A stretch of DNA of 64,000 nucleotides from Neobacillus cucumis (GTDB taxonomy: Bacteria; Bacillota; Bacilli; Bacillales_B; DSM-18226): NCBI RefSeq assembly GCF_023715505.1, contig NZ_JAMBOH010000002.1:1-64000 (forward strand), in the 5' to 3' direction. Under the pieces are notes generated by a model, which saw only the letters and a program-made list of their open reading frames with translations, ran no database searches and had not been told where the DNA came from. The position numbers and the translations under genes are program-made. Positions 29,320 to 38,729 of the stretch are shown here, piece after piece. Each line of letters begins with the position of its first letter. Positions within the stretch are counted from its first letter, which is position 1.

Positions 29320-30389
29320 TCATGTTGAAACTTTAGCATAAATAACAAAAAACACATTAATTTCAAGTAAGATAATCATTCCTGGAACAGGAATGAGAAA
29401 ATCGAAAATAAAGAATGAATAAATTAAACCTAAGAACAATCCTAAATGATATTTTTTTAGCTGCTGGTATTTATATCGGTATTTATGAAAAACAACAGTT
29501 GTAGATATAAAGTAAATAAAAACAAATGAAACCATAACTGATTTCTTTAATAAACATAAGTTTAATTGAAACCGCAATCAAACTTAAAGAAATATAAATG
29601 AAGAGATGTCCATCGAGGATAATTTGTCCAGATGTTCTAATAGACTTATCTATTTTTTTTTCGAGATTATCAAAGTATTGCCACCAAAAAGAAATAATCA
29701 AAGAAAAAGATAAGATCGAATATCCTATAGCCTTCCAATTTCCATCCTGGGGATGAAGTACGGATAAGATGCTAATAATTGATTCACCTAATAATATTAA
29801 GATTAATAGGCCAAAACGTTCATATAAATGAGAAGTGTTTACCGGATACTTTACAAGATATTTCCTGCCGATTAGAGGGATAAAAATGTCAATGAGAATT
29901 CCTAAATAAAGAATAAAATATGCGACTCAAGGATAAAAAGAATATCGAGCAGGTTGAGATTATAATACCTAACCAAAACCTCGTACCTAAATAATAGGCA
30001 GCCTTGTTATCAACATACTTTCCCTTCTTAAAAACCAATAAGTATTGAAAAGCAGTTAAGGCTCTCACACCAATAAATCCAATTAAAAAAGAAAGATAAT
30101 AACGATCGAAGTTAACCGATAAGCTAGATATCAAGATTAACACAAATACCATTTGGAAAATGAGTAAAATCATTCCATAAAATTCATCCTTCCCAAACCG
30201 GTTCAGAAACATTGTCTGTCCAACCCAAGCCCGCCAGACAGGAATAAATATCAAATTGAATTTAAGAAGGTTTCCAAACAATACTTCTCCTTCATTAACC
30301 CTCAATAATACATTTGTTGACTTAGAAATGGCTGCAACATATAGAAGGTCGCAAAAAAGTTCTAACCAAGTTACCTTTTTTACTAACAT
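29320..30389 (-). pseudogene. Low-temperature-requirement protein A (LtrA), multiply frameshifted
   Basis: The start at 30389 reads VTWLELFCDLLYVAAI, the LtrA N-terminal signature, then several hydrophobic helices (FLIGFIGVRALTAFQYLLVF). At least two frame changes (near 29890 and 29600) are needed to reach the end at about 29320. A full LtrA would be about 350-380 residues. Its function is poorly known in the family; here it is probably dead. Confidence 0.75.
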
Positions 30390-30640
30390 TAAATTCCCTC
30401 ATTTAAAATGAAAAGTTGATAAAAAACTTATAATATGTCCCAAAAAAGTTTAAACTCACAGGTTACAAATTATAAAGCAAGTTTGTCCAATAGTGTTTGT
30501 ATTTTAAAGATTTCAGTTTGCAGTGGTTGTAATTTTTAATTATGGGTGCATTGAAATTAAAATGTAGGGGAAAAATAAAGATTGTGATTTAACAAGGATC
30601 AATTTTGCTAATTTTTCAAAGGAAAAAGGAGATTGGTATT

Positions 30641-31264
30641 ATGACAAATGTAAATCTTGCGATTGTTTTCTATAGCGCTACAGGTACGAATTATCAATTG
30701 ACACAATGGGCATCTGAGGCGGCAAGAGAGGAAGGGGCAGACGTTAAGGTCTTAAAAGTACCGGAATTAGCACCACAATCGGTTATTGATTCCAACCCAG
30801 CATGGAAGCATTATTCCGAAGAAGTTGCTGCCTGTGTACCAACTGTTTCACTCGATGACTTAGAATGGGCAGATGCGATTATTTTCAGTGTACCAACTCG
30901 TTTTGGAAATATGCCTTCACAAATGAAGCAGTTCTTAGATACTACTGGGGGACTATGGTTTAATGGAAAACTTGTAAACAAAGTAGTAAGTGCCATGTCC
31001 ACAGCTCAAAACCCCCATGGTGGTCAGGAGGCAACAATTTTATCACTTTATACATCAATTCATCATTGGGGCGCAATCATCGCATCTCCAGGTTATACTG
31101 ATCCAGTTATTTTTGCAGCAGGCGGTAACCCATATGGAACGAGTGTAACTGTTGATCAAAACGGAAAAATGGTGGAAGAATTCTCGGCTATTCAAGCTGC
31201 AGTAAAACATCAGGCAAAACGGACGATTATGGTAGCAGAATGTGTAAAGAACGGGAAAAAATAA
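30641..31264 (+). CDS. WrbA-like NAD(P)H:quinone oxidoreductase, second copy
   Basis: 207 residues from ATG 30641, six bases after AAAAAGGAGA. It is very similar to the protein at 27394: FYSATGTNYQL phosphate loop, FSVPTRFGNMPSQMKQFL and HGGQEATILSLY. It is an isolated gene with no MhqR-type box seen directly upstream, so its regulation may differ from that of the first copy. A recent duplication is likely. Confidence 0.89.
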   Translation: MTNVNLAIVFYSATGTNYQLTQWASEAAREEGADVKVLKVPELAPQSVIDSNPAWKHYSEEVAACVPTVSLDDLEWADAIIFSVPTRFGNMPSQMKQFLDTTGGLWFNGKLVNKVVSAMSTAQNPHGGQEATILSLYTSIHHWGAIIASPGYTDPVIFAAGGNPYGTSVTVDQNGKMVEEFSAIQAAVKHQAKRTIMVAECVKNGKK

Positions 31265-31380
31265 AATCTTAATTAAAGAAGGAAACGAAGATTTTCGTTA
31301 TTGTATCCGTTTTGAGTATTTTTTTCGATGGTAGAATTGATGATTTTATTAAGTGTAATTAAATCTATTTAGGTGATAAA

Positions 31381-32537
31381 ATGTCTTTCAAATTTAAATA
31401 CTCAAAAGTCTGAAAGTGAGACAAAGTCGATTAAATCTATATTTCAACAAGCTGCTAAATCAAATGACATCAATTCTCTTCATCTGAAAAACAAGATCTT
31501 ACTATTAGATATTTTAAAAGCATGATTGATACAAAGAAACTAAATGACCTTCTTCTGCCAGCAATTCAAAAGAACTATAACAAAATTAGTGAGATAGATG
31601 ATTTTAAAAGTTTTATTCCTTTTGAAGAAGTCCTTGTTACTACAGACCATTAAACGTTAAAAAGAGACTTATTAAGGGATTTGTTGTTATCCAATTAAAG
31701 AAATTTGATGAATATTTTGTTACCATAAATGTCGCATCATCCAATCTTGGATATAGGAAAACCAATGATACTGAGAATGAATTTAGTGTGATCGGGCCAA
31801 AAATCGGATTTGTAGAAAATATTGATGTAAATCTACATCTACTAAGGAAGCAATTAGCCGTCACTGAATTAATTTTTGAACAAATTAATATTGGCTCTAT
31901 GTCAAATTTCTGAAGTAGTCATTGCCTACTTAGATGGAATCACCAATCCTCAACATATTCAAACTGTTCGACAAAGATTAAAGCAAATAGATTTTGATGT
32001 CATATATGATAATTCGCAAATTAAACAGATAATTTCAGATAATTCGAACACGCCATTTCCCCTTTTTTTATCAACTGAGCAGATTGATCGGGTTGTGTTT
32101 GAATGATTTCAGGGCAGGTAGCCATATTAACAAATGGATCTCCGTATAATTTAACTGACCCAACAACAATATTAGATTTCTTCATCTCTCCAGGGGATTA
32201 CTATCTTTCCTGGATCATTGGTTCATATTTTAGAATTATTAGGATTATCAGTGTGATCTTTTCGTTATTTTCAACCCCTATCTATGTAACCATTTTAACC
32301 TTTCATTATGAAGTCGTACCTGAGGATTTACTTGAATCTCTTATTAGTTCCAGAGCCCATGTTCCATTTCCTCCTGTATGGGAGGCAATTATTTTAGAAA
32401 TTACGATAGAACTGTTAAGAGAAGCCGGTGCTAGATTACCAACTAAAATAGGTCAAACCTTTGGGATAGTAGGTGGTATTGTAATTGGACAGGCAACGGT
32501 GAAAGCTGCCCTAACAATATGTTGGGCTTTATTCTGA
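31381..32537 (+). pseudogene. GerA-family spore germinant receptor A subunit, broken
   Basis: Pieces in changing frames give SESETKSIKSIFQQAAKSND, MIDTKKLNDLLLPAIQKNY, RKTNDTENEFSVIGPKIGF-VENIDVNLHLLRKQL and PVWEAIILEITIELLREAGARLPTKIGQTFGIVGGIVIG. These are successive landmarks of GerAA/GerKA proteins. At least four frame changes occur and the last membrane helices are missing after QATVKA. No B or C subunit follows. It is a relic of a germinant receptor operon. Confidence 0.8.
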
Positions 32538-32653
32538 TTATACAGGGGATGCAAAAAAAGGAGAGAGTTTTATTTTACAAGCAAAGGGAAAGAAAGCCCA
32601 AATGTAACATTTTAATTTTTGTGGATGTAAAAAAGATATTTTAAACAAATAAA

Positions 32654-32683
32654 TTGACATTTAACATCAAATTCAATTATTAT
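32654..32683 (+). promoter_or_regulatory. Sigma-A promoter of the nitroreductase gene
   Basis: TTGACA (32654-32659), 18-base spacer, TATTAT (32678-32683). The MhqR-type box overlaps the -10. Confidence 0.7.
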
Positions 32684-32695
32684 GATTTCGAGATA
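32678..32695. promoter_or_regulatory. MhqR-type operator of the nitroreductase gene
   Basis: TATTATGATTTCGAGATA: the right half (32687-32695) is a perfect TTCGAGATA, the left half only 5 of 9 because it also serves as the -10. Confidence 0.5.
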
Positions 32696-32735
32696 TCTTA
32701 TTTCAAAATATAGATTTACTGGAGGGTATAATACT

Positions 32736-33335
32736 ATGACAAAAGATTTTTTTTCTGTTTTAAAAGAAAGACGTTCATTCTATGGAATTAATAAAGATGT
32801 GAAAGTATCGGATGAGAGAATTAAGGAAATTGTAGAATTTGCAGTAAAATACACACCTTCTGCTTTTAATTCACAAACGGCACGTCTTGTAATCTTGACA
32901 GGGGAATCTCACAATAAATTATGGGATATTACAACAGAGACCTTAAGAGAGTTAGTTGGAAATGGAGACTTTTCTGGAACTCAACAAAAAATGGAATCAT
33001 TTAAGGCAGGTTACGGAACTGTACTATTTTTCGAGGACGAAGCTATTATTAAATCTCTTCAAGAACAATTTAGCACATATGCTGAGAACTTTCCTGTTTG
33101 GTCAAATCAAGCATCAGGTATGCACCAATTAGTGGTTTGGGCAGCGTTAGAATCAGAAGGGCTAGGAGCATCTTTACAACACTATAACCCACTCATCGAC
33201 GAAGAAGTAAAACAGGCATGGAATATACCTGCAAATTGGAAGTTACTTGCCCAAATGCCTTTTGGTAATCCAACCGCTCAACCAGGTGAGAAAGAATTTA
33301 AGCCATTAGAAGATCGTGTGAAATTTTATAAATAA
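32736..33335 (+). CDS. mhqN: Nitroreductase-family oxidoreductase, MhqN-like
   Basis: A 199-residue FMN nitroreductase: RRSFYGINKDV near the N-terminus (FMN phosphate contact), YTPSAFNSQTARLVIL, and a C-terminal QMPFGNPTAQPGEK. MhqN of B. subtilis is the homologue and reduces quinones or nitroaromatics. ATG 32736 is chosen for the GGAGGG site (32721-32726). It is monocistronic, with its own MhqR-type operator. Confidence 0.9.
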   Translation: MTKDFFSVLKERRSFYGINKDVKVSDERIKEIVEFAVKYTPSAFNSQTARLVILTGESHNKLWDITTETLRELVGNGDFSGTQQKMESFKAGYGTVLFFEDEAIIKSLQEQFSTYAENFPVWSNQASGMHQLVVWAALESEGLGASLQHYNPLIDEEVKQAWNIPANWKLLAQMPFGNPTAQPGEKEFKPLEDRVKFYK

Positions 33336-33365
33336 GATAGATGAAGAATTTTTTTCCTAAAAAAG

Positions 33366-33387
33366 CCTGATGGTAATTCCCATCAGG
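33366..33387 (+). terminator. Weak terminator after the nitroreductase gene
   Basis: cctgatgg / ccatcagg hairpin followed by TTATCCTCTTT. Confidence 0.5.
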
Positions 33388-33399
33388 TTATCCTCTTTA

Positions 33400-33502
33400 G
33401 CGTGCGGAAAACGGTTGCGGCCCATAGCGCGTGAGCCTCGACGACTGTGTAGTGATGGCGGTAATTACGTTGGTGAGGGTAGGGGTGTTACCCCCTCCTC
33501 TG
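33400..33502. other. GC-rich islet of unknown nature
   Basis: About 100 bases of clearly higher GC than the surroundings, with several self-complementary pieces (for example ggggtgttacccc). No open frame is convincing. It could be a structured RNA or an old insertion. Confidence 0.3.
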
Positions 33503-33566
33503 TGATAAAATTAGGGTTTTCCATTGAAACTTTGTTCTTTTAGTTAGTTCGCATCCTATCTGAATA

Positions 33567-33701
33567 TTATATACGTTTTAACATTTTCACAATTTCCTTT
33601 CTTTCCTCTTCCTTGTTCATTTCTATATTTACTCGTTTTTTACAAAATTTACATTCGCAATCTTTATCATGTTGCTTTAAATTAATATTTTCTTTGTTCA
33701 T
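33567..33701 (-). CDS. Small cysteine-rich protein, 44 residues
   Basis: The ATG at 33701 has GGAAGGAGTG upstream. The peptide MNKENINLKQHDKDCECKFC carries C-x-C-x2-C, a possible zinc or metal site, followed by a charged helix ending EIVKMLKRI. The family is not recognised. Size and clean ribosome binding site argue that it is real. Confidence 0.5.
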   Translation of the reverse strand: MNKENINLKQHDKDCECKFCKKRVNIEMNKEEERKEIVKMLKRI

Positions 33702-34112
33702 ATGAATAACACTCCTTCCAAATTTAATGAAATGTATTTTAAACCATAAAAATATCAAAACAGGTTAAGCTTTCCCATAATTACAGTGACAATACCTAAT
33801 TAATAAAATATGGTAAAAAATTCAAATTGATAAAATATTTTAGGTGAACGAACAAAATTTTTAAGAGTTAAGAAAGACAATGAGGATTATATACTGTTTT
33901 ATAATCATGAAGATTGCAAAAAAAGACTAAACGGCCTTATTCCCTTAGAATTCAGTGTTAAAGCCACCTAGGTTTTTTTTATTATTTCCGCTGTCTATTT
34001 GACTGGTCCATTAGTTCTTTTGTTTTGTTTTTTTATATTTTATTTCAACCATGGGAAACTTAATCTTTGAAGCACAGATTTAAAATTAAAATACAATTAT
34101 AGGAGCGATTAT
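33702..34112. other. Gene-free stretch
   Basis: No supported gene, only AT-rich sequence and an AGGAGCG site at its end for the next gene. Confidence 0.5.
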
Positions 34113-34601
34113 ATGTTTAAGGATAATAAAAAAATGGCATTTGCTCTAGGCATGCTAATTATTCCATGGCTAACTACACCTTTCCTGGGAAAAAAATCAT
34201 TTTTCAGGTTTTTACCTGTAGCAAGTTTTACTAATTTATTTATAAGTATGTTCAGTGTCATTGCTAATAAGAGAAAATGGTGGATAAATAAAAATCCTCT
34301 ATCTCCCGGTTTGGTTGATTTTACATATATATTGGGTCCTTTTTTTGTAGCCACTCTATGGATATTTAAACTGACCTACGGCAATTTTTTTAAATATTTT
34401 ATAACAAATGCAGTATTGGATGTTATTTGTGCTTATCCTTTTGCTGAATTATGGGAACGAGTAGGGGTATTTAAATTGAAAAAATTAAGTCATACGATGT
34501 GGTATGTGTTTTGTATTTCTTTAGCAGTTATTATATATGGGTTTCAGAAAGTAGTGGAAAAATCGATAAGGGAAACAAACAGTCAGGGATCAAAATTGTA
34601 A
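34113..34601 (+). CDS. Hypothetical membrane protein, 162 residues
   Basis: Four hydrophobic segments (FALGMLIIPWLTTPFLG; FTNLFISMFSVIA; FTYILGPFFVATLWIF; YVFCISLAVIIYGF) separated by basic loops. It resembles small uncharacterised membrane proteins common in Bacillus genomes. The start has TAGGAGCG. It is probably co-transcribed with the next gene, 42 bases on. Confidence 0.65.
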   Translation: MFKDNKKMAFALGMLIIPWLTTPFLGKKSFFRFLPVASFTNLFISMFSVIANKRKWWINKNPLSPGLVDFTYILGPFFVATLWIFKLTYGNFFKYFITNAVLDVICAYPFAELWERVGVFKLKKLSHTMWYVFCISLAVIIYGFQKVVEKSIRETNSQGSKL

Positions 34602-34642
34602 GGAAGAGCATTACACATACCGATATTAAAGGCTGATATTTA

Positions 34643-35083
34643 GTGAAAAAGACAACTAAGTTGGAGGCAATACTTTGGAGCATTGCTTTTCCAGGCTTTG
34701 GACAACTTTTGAATGGTCACCTTATAAAAGGAATTATGTTTATCGTTTTAGAATTCACTATTAACGTTAACAGTTCATTTAACCAAGCTATCATGTTAAG
34801 TTTTCTTGGAAAGATAACCGAGGCTGCTAGAGTGGTCAATCACCAATGGCTTATATTTTATCCATGTGTTTATATGTTTGCCATGTATGATGCTTATAAA
34901 TTTGCAGAAGGAGAAAATCCTCGATTCTCATTTGTTCCATTTGCTTTTGGAGCGTATTTTGTGACAATAGGTCTTATGTACTCCCGAAACATCATTTTTG
35001 GTATATCATTTGGTCCTATTTGGCTTCCAATGTTGTCTTTAATTCCTGGATTTGGAATTGGTTTTTTATTCGTCATATACTAA
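34643..35083 (+). CDS. Hypothetical membrane protein, 146 residues
   Basis: Starts at GTG 34643 (KKTTKLEAILWSIAFPGFGQLLNGHLIKGIMF). The Pro-Gly-Phe-Gly-Gln-Leu-x-Asn-Gly pattern resembles the TM2-like motif of small membrane proteins. About four hydrophobic helices follow. The function is unknown. Confidence 0.65.
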   Translation: MKKTTKLEAILWSIAFPGFGQLLNGHLIKGIMFIVLEFTINVNSSFNQAIMLSFLGKITEAARVVNHQWLIFYPCVYMFAMYDAYKFAEGENPRFSFVPFAFGAYFVTIGLMYSRNIIFGISFGPIWLPMLSLIPGFGIGFLFVIY

Positions 35084-36190
35084 TTAAAATAACTTCTAAA
35101 CAAAACAATAGTGGAAGACCTTCCTAGTATCAAAAAGGAAATAGCGCAGGTTGCCTTTTAGAAAATCAATACAAGGATAAATTTATCTATATATTTTGGT
35201 ATAAAATGAATAGTTAATGGTTACTACGGCAACCTTTTTTTGGTATGAAAGGAAAGATTGTGAAATGATGTACTTAAACTATAGGGTACTTATATATAGT
35301 ATCCCTTTCAAAACATTGTAATGTTGGTGCACCCTTTATCATTGTTTATATGTATCCATAGAATAGGTGTTTAAGGATTTGACTTTGAGCCTCTGTGGGT
35401 ACGATTTGTCTTGAAAGGCTGAAGTTAAGGTTTCATCAGGCAGACGAGCCTATCATACCCACCTCTCCAAGTAAAGTCCTATCGTTGTTTACGTTGAATA
35501 CGGTGGAAAATCATACTACATATAATGGGTGCGTTTGTTGAAGAAGGATTGTAAAGAGGAAAAAGCCCCACTCATGAGAAGGGCTGAAAACATTATTACA
35601 TCTAATGTATCCTCTTTTGTTCTCCGGTTTGTCCTCTGATGTTTTTAATCACATTTAAAACAATTATGTCAATCGTTTAATAAATGTTGATTTAAAGCCT
35701 TTTTTTCAGACTTTTTCTATTTATTATATATGATAATGAATGGGCGGCATGATGTAATAATTCCTGGTCTCTTTCCCAGTTTTAAAAATGAATGAAGAGG
35801 ATGAGGTTTGTATAAACTGTAGTGACCTGTACCGTCTTTAGAAGGTTTTAATAATTTTTTTCCTTATTGCTATTCGGGTGGACAATTGGGGACAAATTTG
35901 AGCTAACTGTTTCTAATAACAAAAATTCAATTATATAAGCCTTATTGAAATCCCTTGTTAAAACAATACTTTCTTAATTAAACTGTTATAATTATAAAGT
36001 ATATTCATCATTGACAGGGTTGGGGTCGCTGGTTCAATAAGCTCATTCTCCCTATGGTGACAAATGGAAGAAGAGGAGGTTTGTTTAAACCTCCTCATTT
36101 ACTTATATAATCCCATTAATAAAATAAGAAAACTAATCACACTTTTGGTCACAACTTGGTGACAGAAGAGATGTCTTTATATTTAATTAC
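35084..36190. other. 1.1-kb gene-free stretch
   Basis: No open frame is convincing on either strand. It contains an rRNA/IS-flank-like moderately GC-rich section at about 35385-35540, a hairpin at 36073-36096 (gaggaggtt / aacctcctc) followed by ATTT, and otherwise AT-rich decayed sequence. It borders an IS4-type remnant and is probably a former insertion hotspot. Confidence 0.45.
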
Positions 36191-37590
36191 TCAACTTTCG
36201 TAGACTGAAATAGGCAGGTATGCCTTGATATAGTTAGGCAAGCCCGCAATCCATTGCTCTAGTTGACTTTTAATTAACTTTTGAATCTTTTTGTTACTCT
36301 CTTTAAGGGTATCTTCAAGAAGCTCGATTAATTGCTGAAGTGCAATTGCCCAATCGAGGTCACTAATTTAATCACAAAGTTCATAAAAAATACCGCCTAA
36401 AGTTCTTTGGTCCGTGCTACACCGATTTTGCCAGGACAGAATAATATATCGTGTAAAAACAATCGTTGTATGACTAATTAAGGAGTCATAAGAACGACCT
36501 TGAAACTCCTTTTGGAGTTTTAATAGGGATTTTGTTGTTTTGAAAAACACTTCAATATCCCATCTCATCCCATAAATTCTGATGAATTCTTGGTCACTTA
36601 GCGTACAGTCTGTATTCAGAATCGCTAGCCATTCGCTCTTTTTATTACGGTTTTGAACGAATACCATTTTAACCGGAACTCCATTGGCTTGGGTAGTATG
36701 AATAGAGCGAAGAATCCCTTTTCTTCCTTGAATAGGTGCTGCCAAACGGTAGAGTTTCTTTAAGCTGACACGCTTATCATCTACAAGGTAACGCTGTTTT
36801 AAATTCTTGACCATGCCAATTACATCAAGCCCTTGCTCTTTGATGTTCTTAATAAGTGGTTGATGGGTAAATCAAGTATCCATCAACACATATGAAGCAT
36901 CAATCCCAGCATTCAACGCACGTTGAATCATATTAGGAATTTGTTCTGGTGCGGATTGTAAGGCTTCAAGACGGCGTTTGTAGCCGGTGCTCCGCTTGTC
37001 GATTTTACTTGATATTCCGTTAATTTGGCTTGTTTTAGAGCTCAATAAAGAAAAGTCCACAGGAATGAACGTTGCACCATCTGACCAACCAAGGGTAAGC
37101 ATACGGAAGCCTTTATAAAAGTGCATTTTTTGAGAGGCATGATCAAAACAACGAGTTAGTAATTCGACGGATTTACTACGATTTCGATCATAAGAAGAAT
37201 CATCTAATACCAAGACCTTCGGTCTGTCATGATTCGAGAGTTTCGTTACCTTTTGAATTGTGTGGACACTAAGAAATAGTAAAAATCTACGCCGAAGGTT
37301 GACTGATTCAAGAAACGATAGACAGAGTCCTTAGCAGGGAAATCGGTAGATTTTCTACTTTCAAGCGTCCGATACCAATTCTTGTTTTCAAAGATCAAAC
37401 AAAAAATTAATTGGAAAAGGTAACCATAAGAAAAGCCCAAAGACTTTGTTATCTCAGCCTTTCTAAGATGTTTTAATACCTGTAATTCTTTAAATGTGGA
37501 TGTTAGTTCATTTGGTAGTTGCTTATTTTGACCATTATTCGCTATCATATAGGAGGCACCTTTTCTGTATGGTATTGTGATTCTCGACAA
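36191..37590 (-). pseudogene. IS4-family transposase with one frameshift and two nonsense codons
   Basis: Read on the minus strand: IPYRKGASYMIANNGQNKQL...FSYGYLFQLIF, then a frame change near 37230, LDDSSYDRNRS (first DDE Asp), an in-frame TGA after YVLMDT where Trp is expected (about 36870), then YGMRWDIEVFFKTTK, the Y-x2-R-x3-E-x6-K motif of IS4 transposases. A TAA at 36368-36370 follows LCD, but the same frame continues with ISDLDWAIALQQLIELLEDTL to a TGA at 36191. A full-length protein would need three repairs. Confidence 0.85.
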
Positions 37591-37836
37591 ATCAACTATA
37601 CCAAATGAAGAGGTGTTTTTTCATGCCTATATTTAAAGTCTAGTACCATACTTTAACGACTCCAAACATTACACACATATAAAATCATTACATTTTTCTA
37701 GGTGCGGAAGTTGAGTTAATTAGATAAAATTAAATGATCTATGTCTTGATAAAAAGTGCATTAAATCAAGACTTTACGGCATTATATAAAACTAAATGTA
37801 ATCAAAAATGATATCTTCCCTCTAACTTCAAAACTG
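37591..37836. other. Gap between the IS4 remnant and the first tRNA-like repeat
   Basis: No gene. It is AT-rich sequence next to the first tRNA-3'-like repeat at 37837. Confidence 0.45.
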
Positions 37837-37889
37837 CTTGAGACCTGCGTGCCAGGTCTGGTGGGTTCGATTCCACGCAGTCCTGCCAA
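37837..37889 (+). repeat. tRNA-3'-end-like repeat, copy 1 (att-like)
   Basis: cttgagacctgcgtgccagg... continuing to ggttcgattccacgcag and ending tgcca. The ggttcgattcc part looks like a tRNA T-arm and the final CCA like an acceptor end, but no 5' half of a tRNA is present. Internal pairings gacctg/caggtc and ctgcgtg/cacgcag are mutually exclusive. Three further copies lie at 40605, 41146 and 45953. It lies about 110 bases from the end of a tyrosine integrase relic, as an attachment site would. Confidence 0.65.
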
Positions 37890-37997
37890 ACCAGTTATAT
37901 GAAGCTCTGAGAAAATTTTTAGAAGTTGAAAATAGAAGTTTTTTTGTCCAACAATATGTAAAAATTTCATAAATGGACACAAGGTTAAACTTACATA

Positions 37998-38372
37998 TTA
38001 TTTCTTAATGAGTTGCTCAAACTGGGCAGCTTCTTTTTGCATGCCCGGCAAAAAGTGTGTATATTTGTCCATTGAAACTCTAATGGTTGAATGCCCTCCT
38101 ATTCTATCGTTCGGAAACAACTTAGGGTGGAACCACTTTACAGCAGCATTAATGTCGCATGGGTGTGTCTTAGGTCATGAAAACATATATGGAAGATTGG
38201 TCGACCTATTAATCTTACGATATTCTTTAGCTAAATCGGATGGTTAAATCAAGTTGTCGTTTTTTCTGTGCAAAAACTATATCATAATCGTTTTTAGAAC
38301 CTCGTTTTTTCTTTTGCTTTCTATTATCTATATTTGGATCCCGGCCTGCATCATAACGGAATCGTATGCTAT
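37998..38372 (-). pseudogene. Tyrosine-type site-specific integrase, heavily deleted
   Basis: The minus strand reads RYDAGRDPNIDNRKQKKKRG (an arm-binding-domain style segment), then directly NDYDIVFAQK and LAKEYRKINRSTNLPY, and, after frame changes, HDLRHTHATLML, IGGHSTIRVSMDKYTHFLPGMQ and QFEQLIKK before the TAA at 37998-38000. HxLRH, the GGH and the final Tyr are the tyrosine-recombinase catalytic box II residues. About 200 internal residues are missing. It resembles integrases of Bacillus phages and ICEs. Its place next to the tRNA-like repeat marks this as the edge of an integrated element. Confidence 0.8.
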
Positions 38373-38729
38373 AAATCTATAGATCTCATTCATAAGTGTT
38401 CAGGAAGAATTAATACCTAAGAATTTTAAAGTCAAAATCCATTTATATTAGAATGCCTTATTTTAGTTTTCTAATTAAATCAATAAAATAAAGCGATTTC
38501 AAAAATGCATTGACCTTTCTGAAAAATATAATAAAATGATAATTGGTAATAGTTTGTTTGTTGATTAATCAAACAATGTTAATGTAGAAGCAGTGATAAT
38601 GACAAGGTGTCTATTACCTTAACTATAACCTAGATGCTCCCATTGGATTAGCAGAAGGTGTCAACTATGAAAACTCACTAAATTAAGTGTCATAAAAAAA
38701 TTTGATAATTAATAGGAGAGATAGGGAAA
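38373..38729. other. Promoter-containing gap before the SGNH hydrolase
   Basis: No gene. A candidate promoter is TTGACC at about 38510 with a 16-base spacer to TAAAAT. The ribosome binding site is AGGAGAG at about 38713. Confidence 0.4.

Noticed and set aside
37837..37889. An intact tRNA gene
   Set aside because: Only the T-arm and acceptor 3' side are present; no acceptor 5' strand, D-arm or anticodon arm could be folded upstream.
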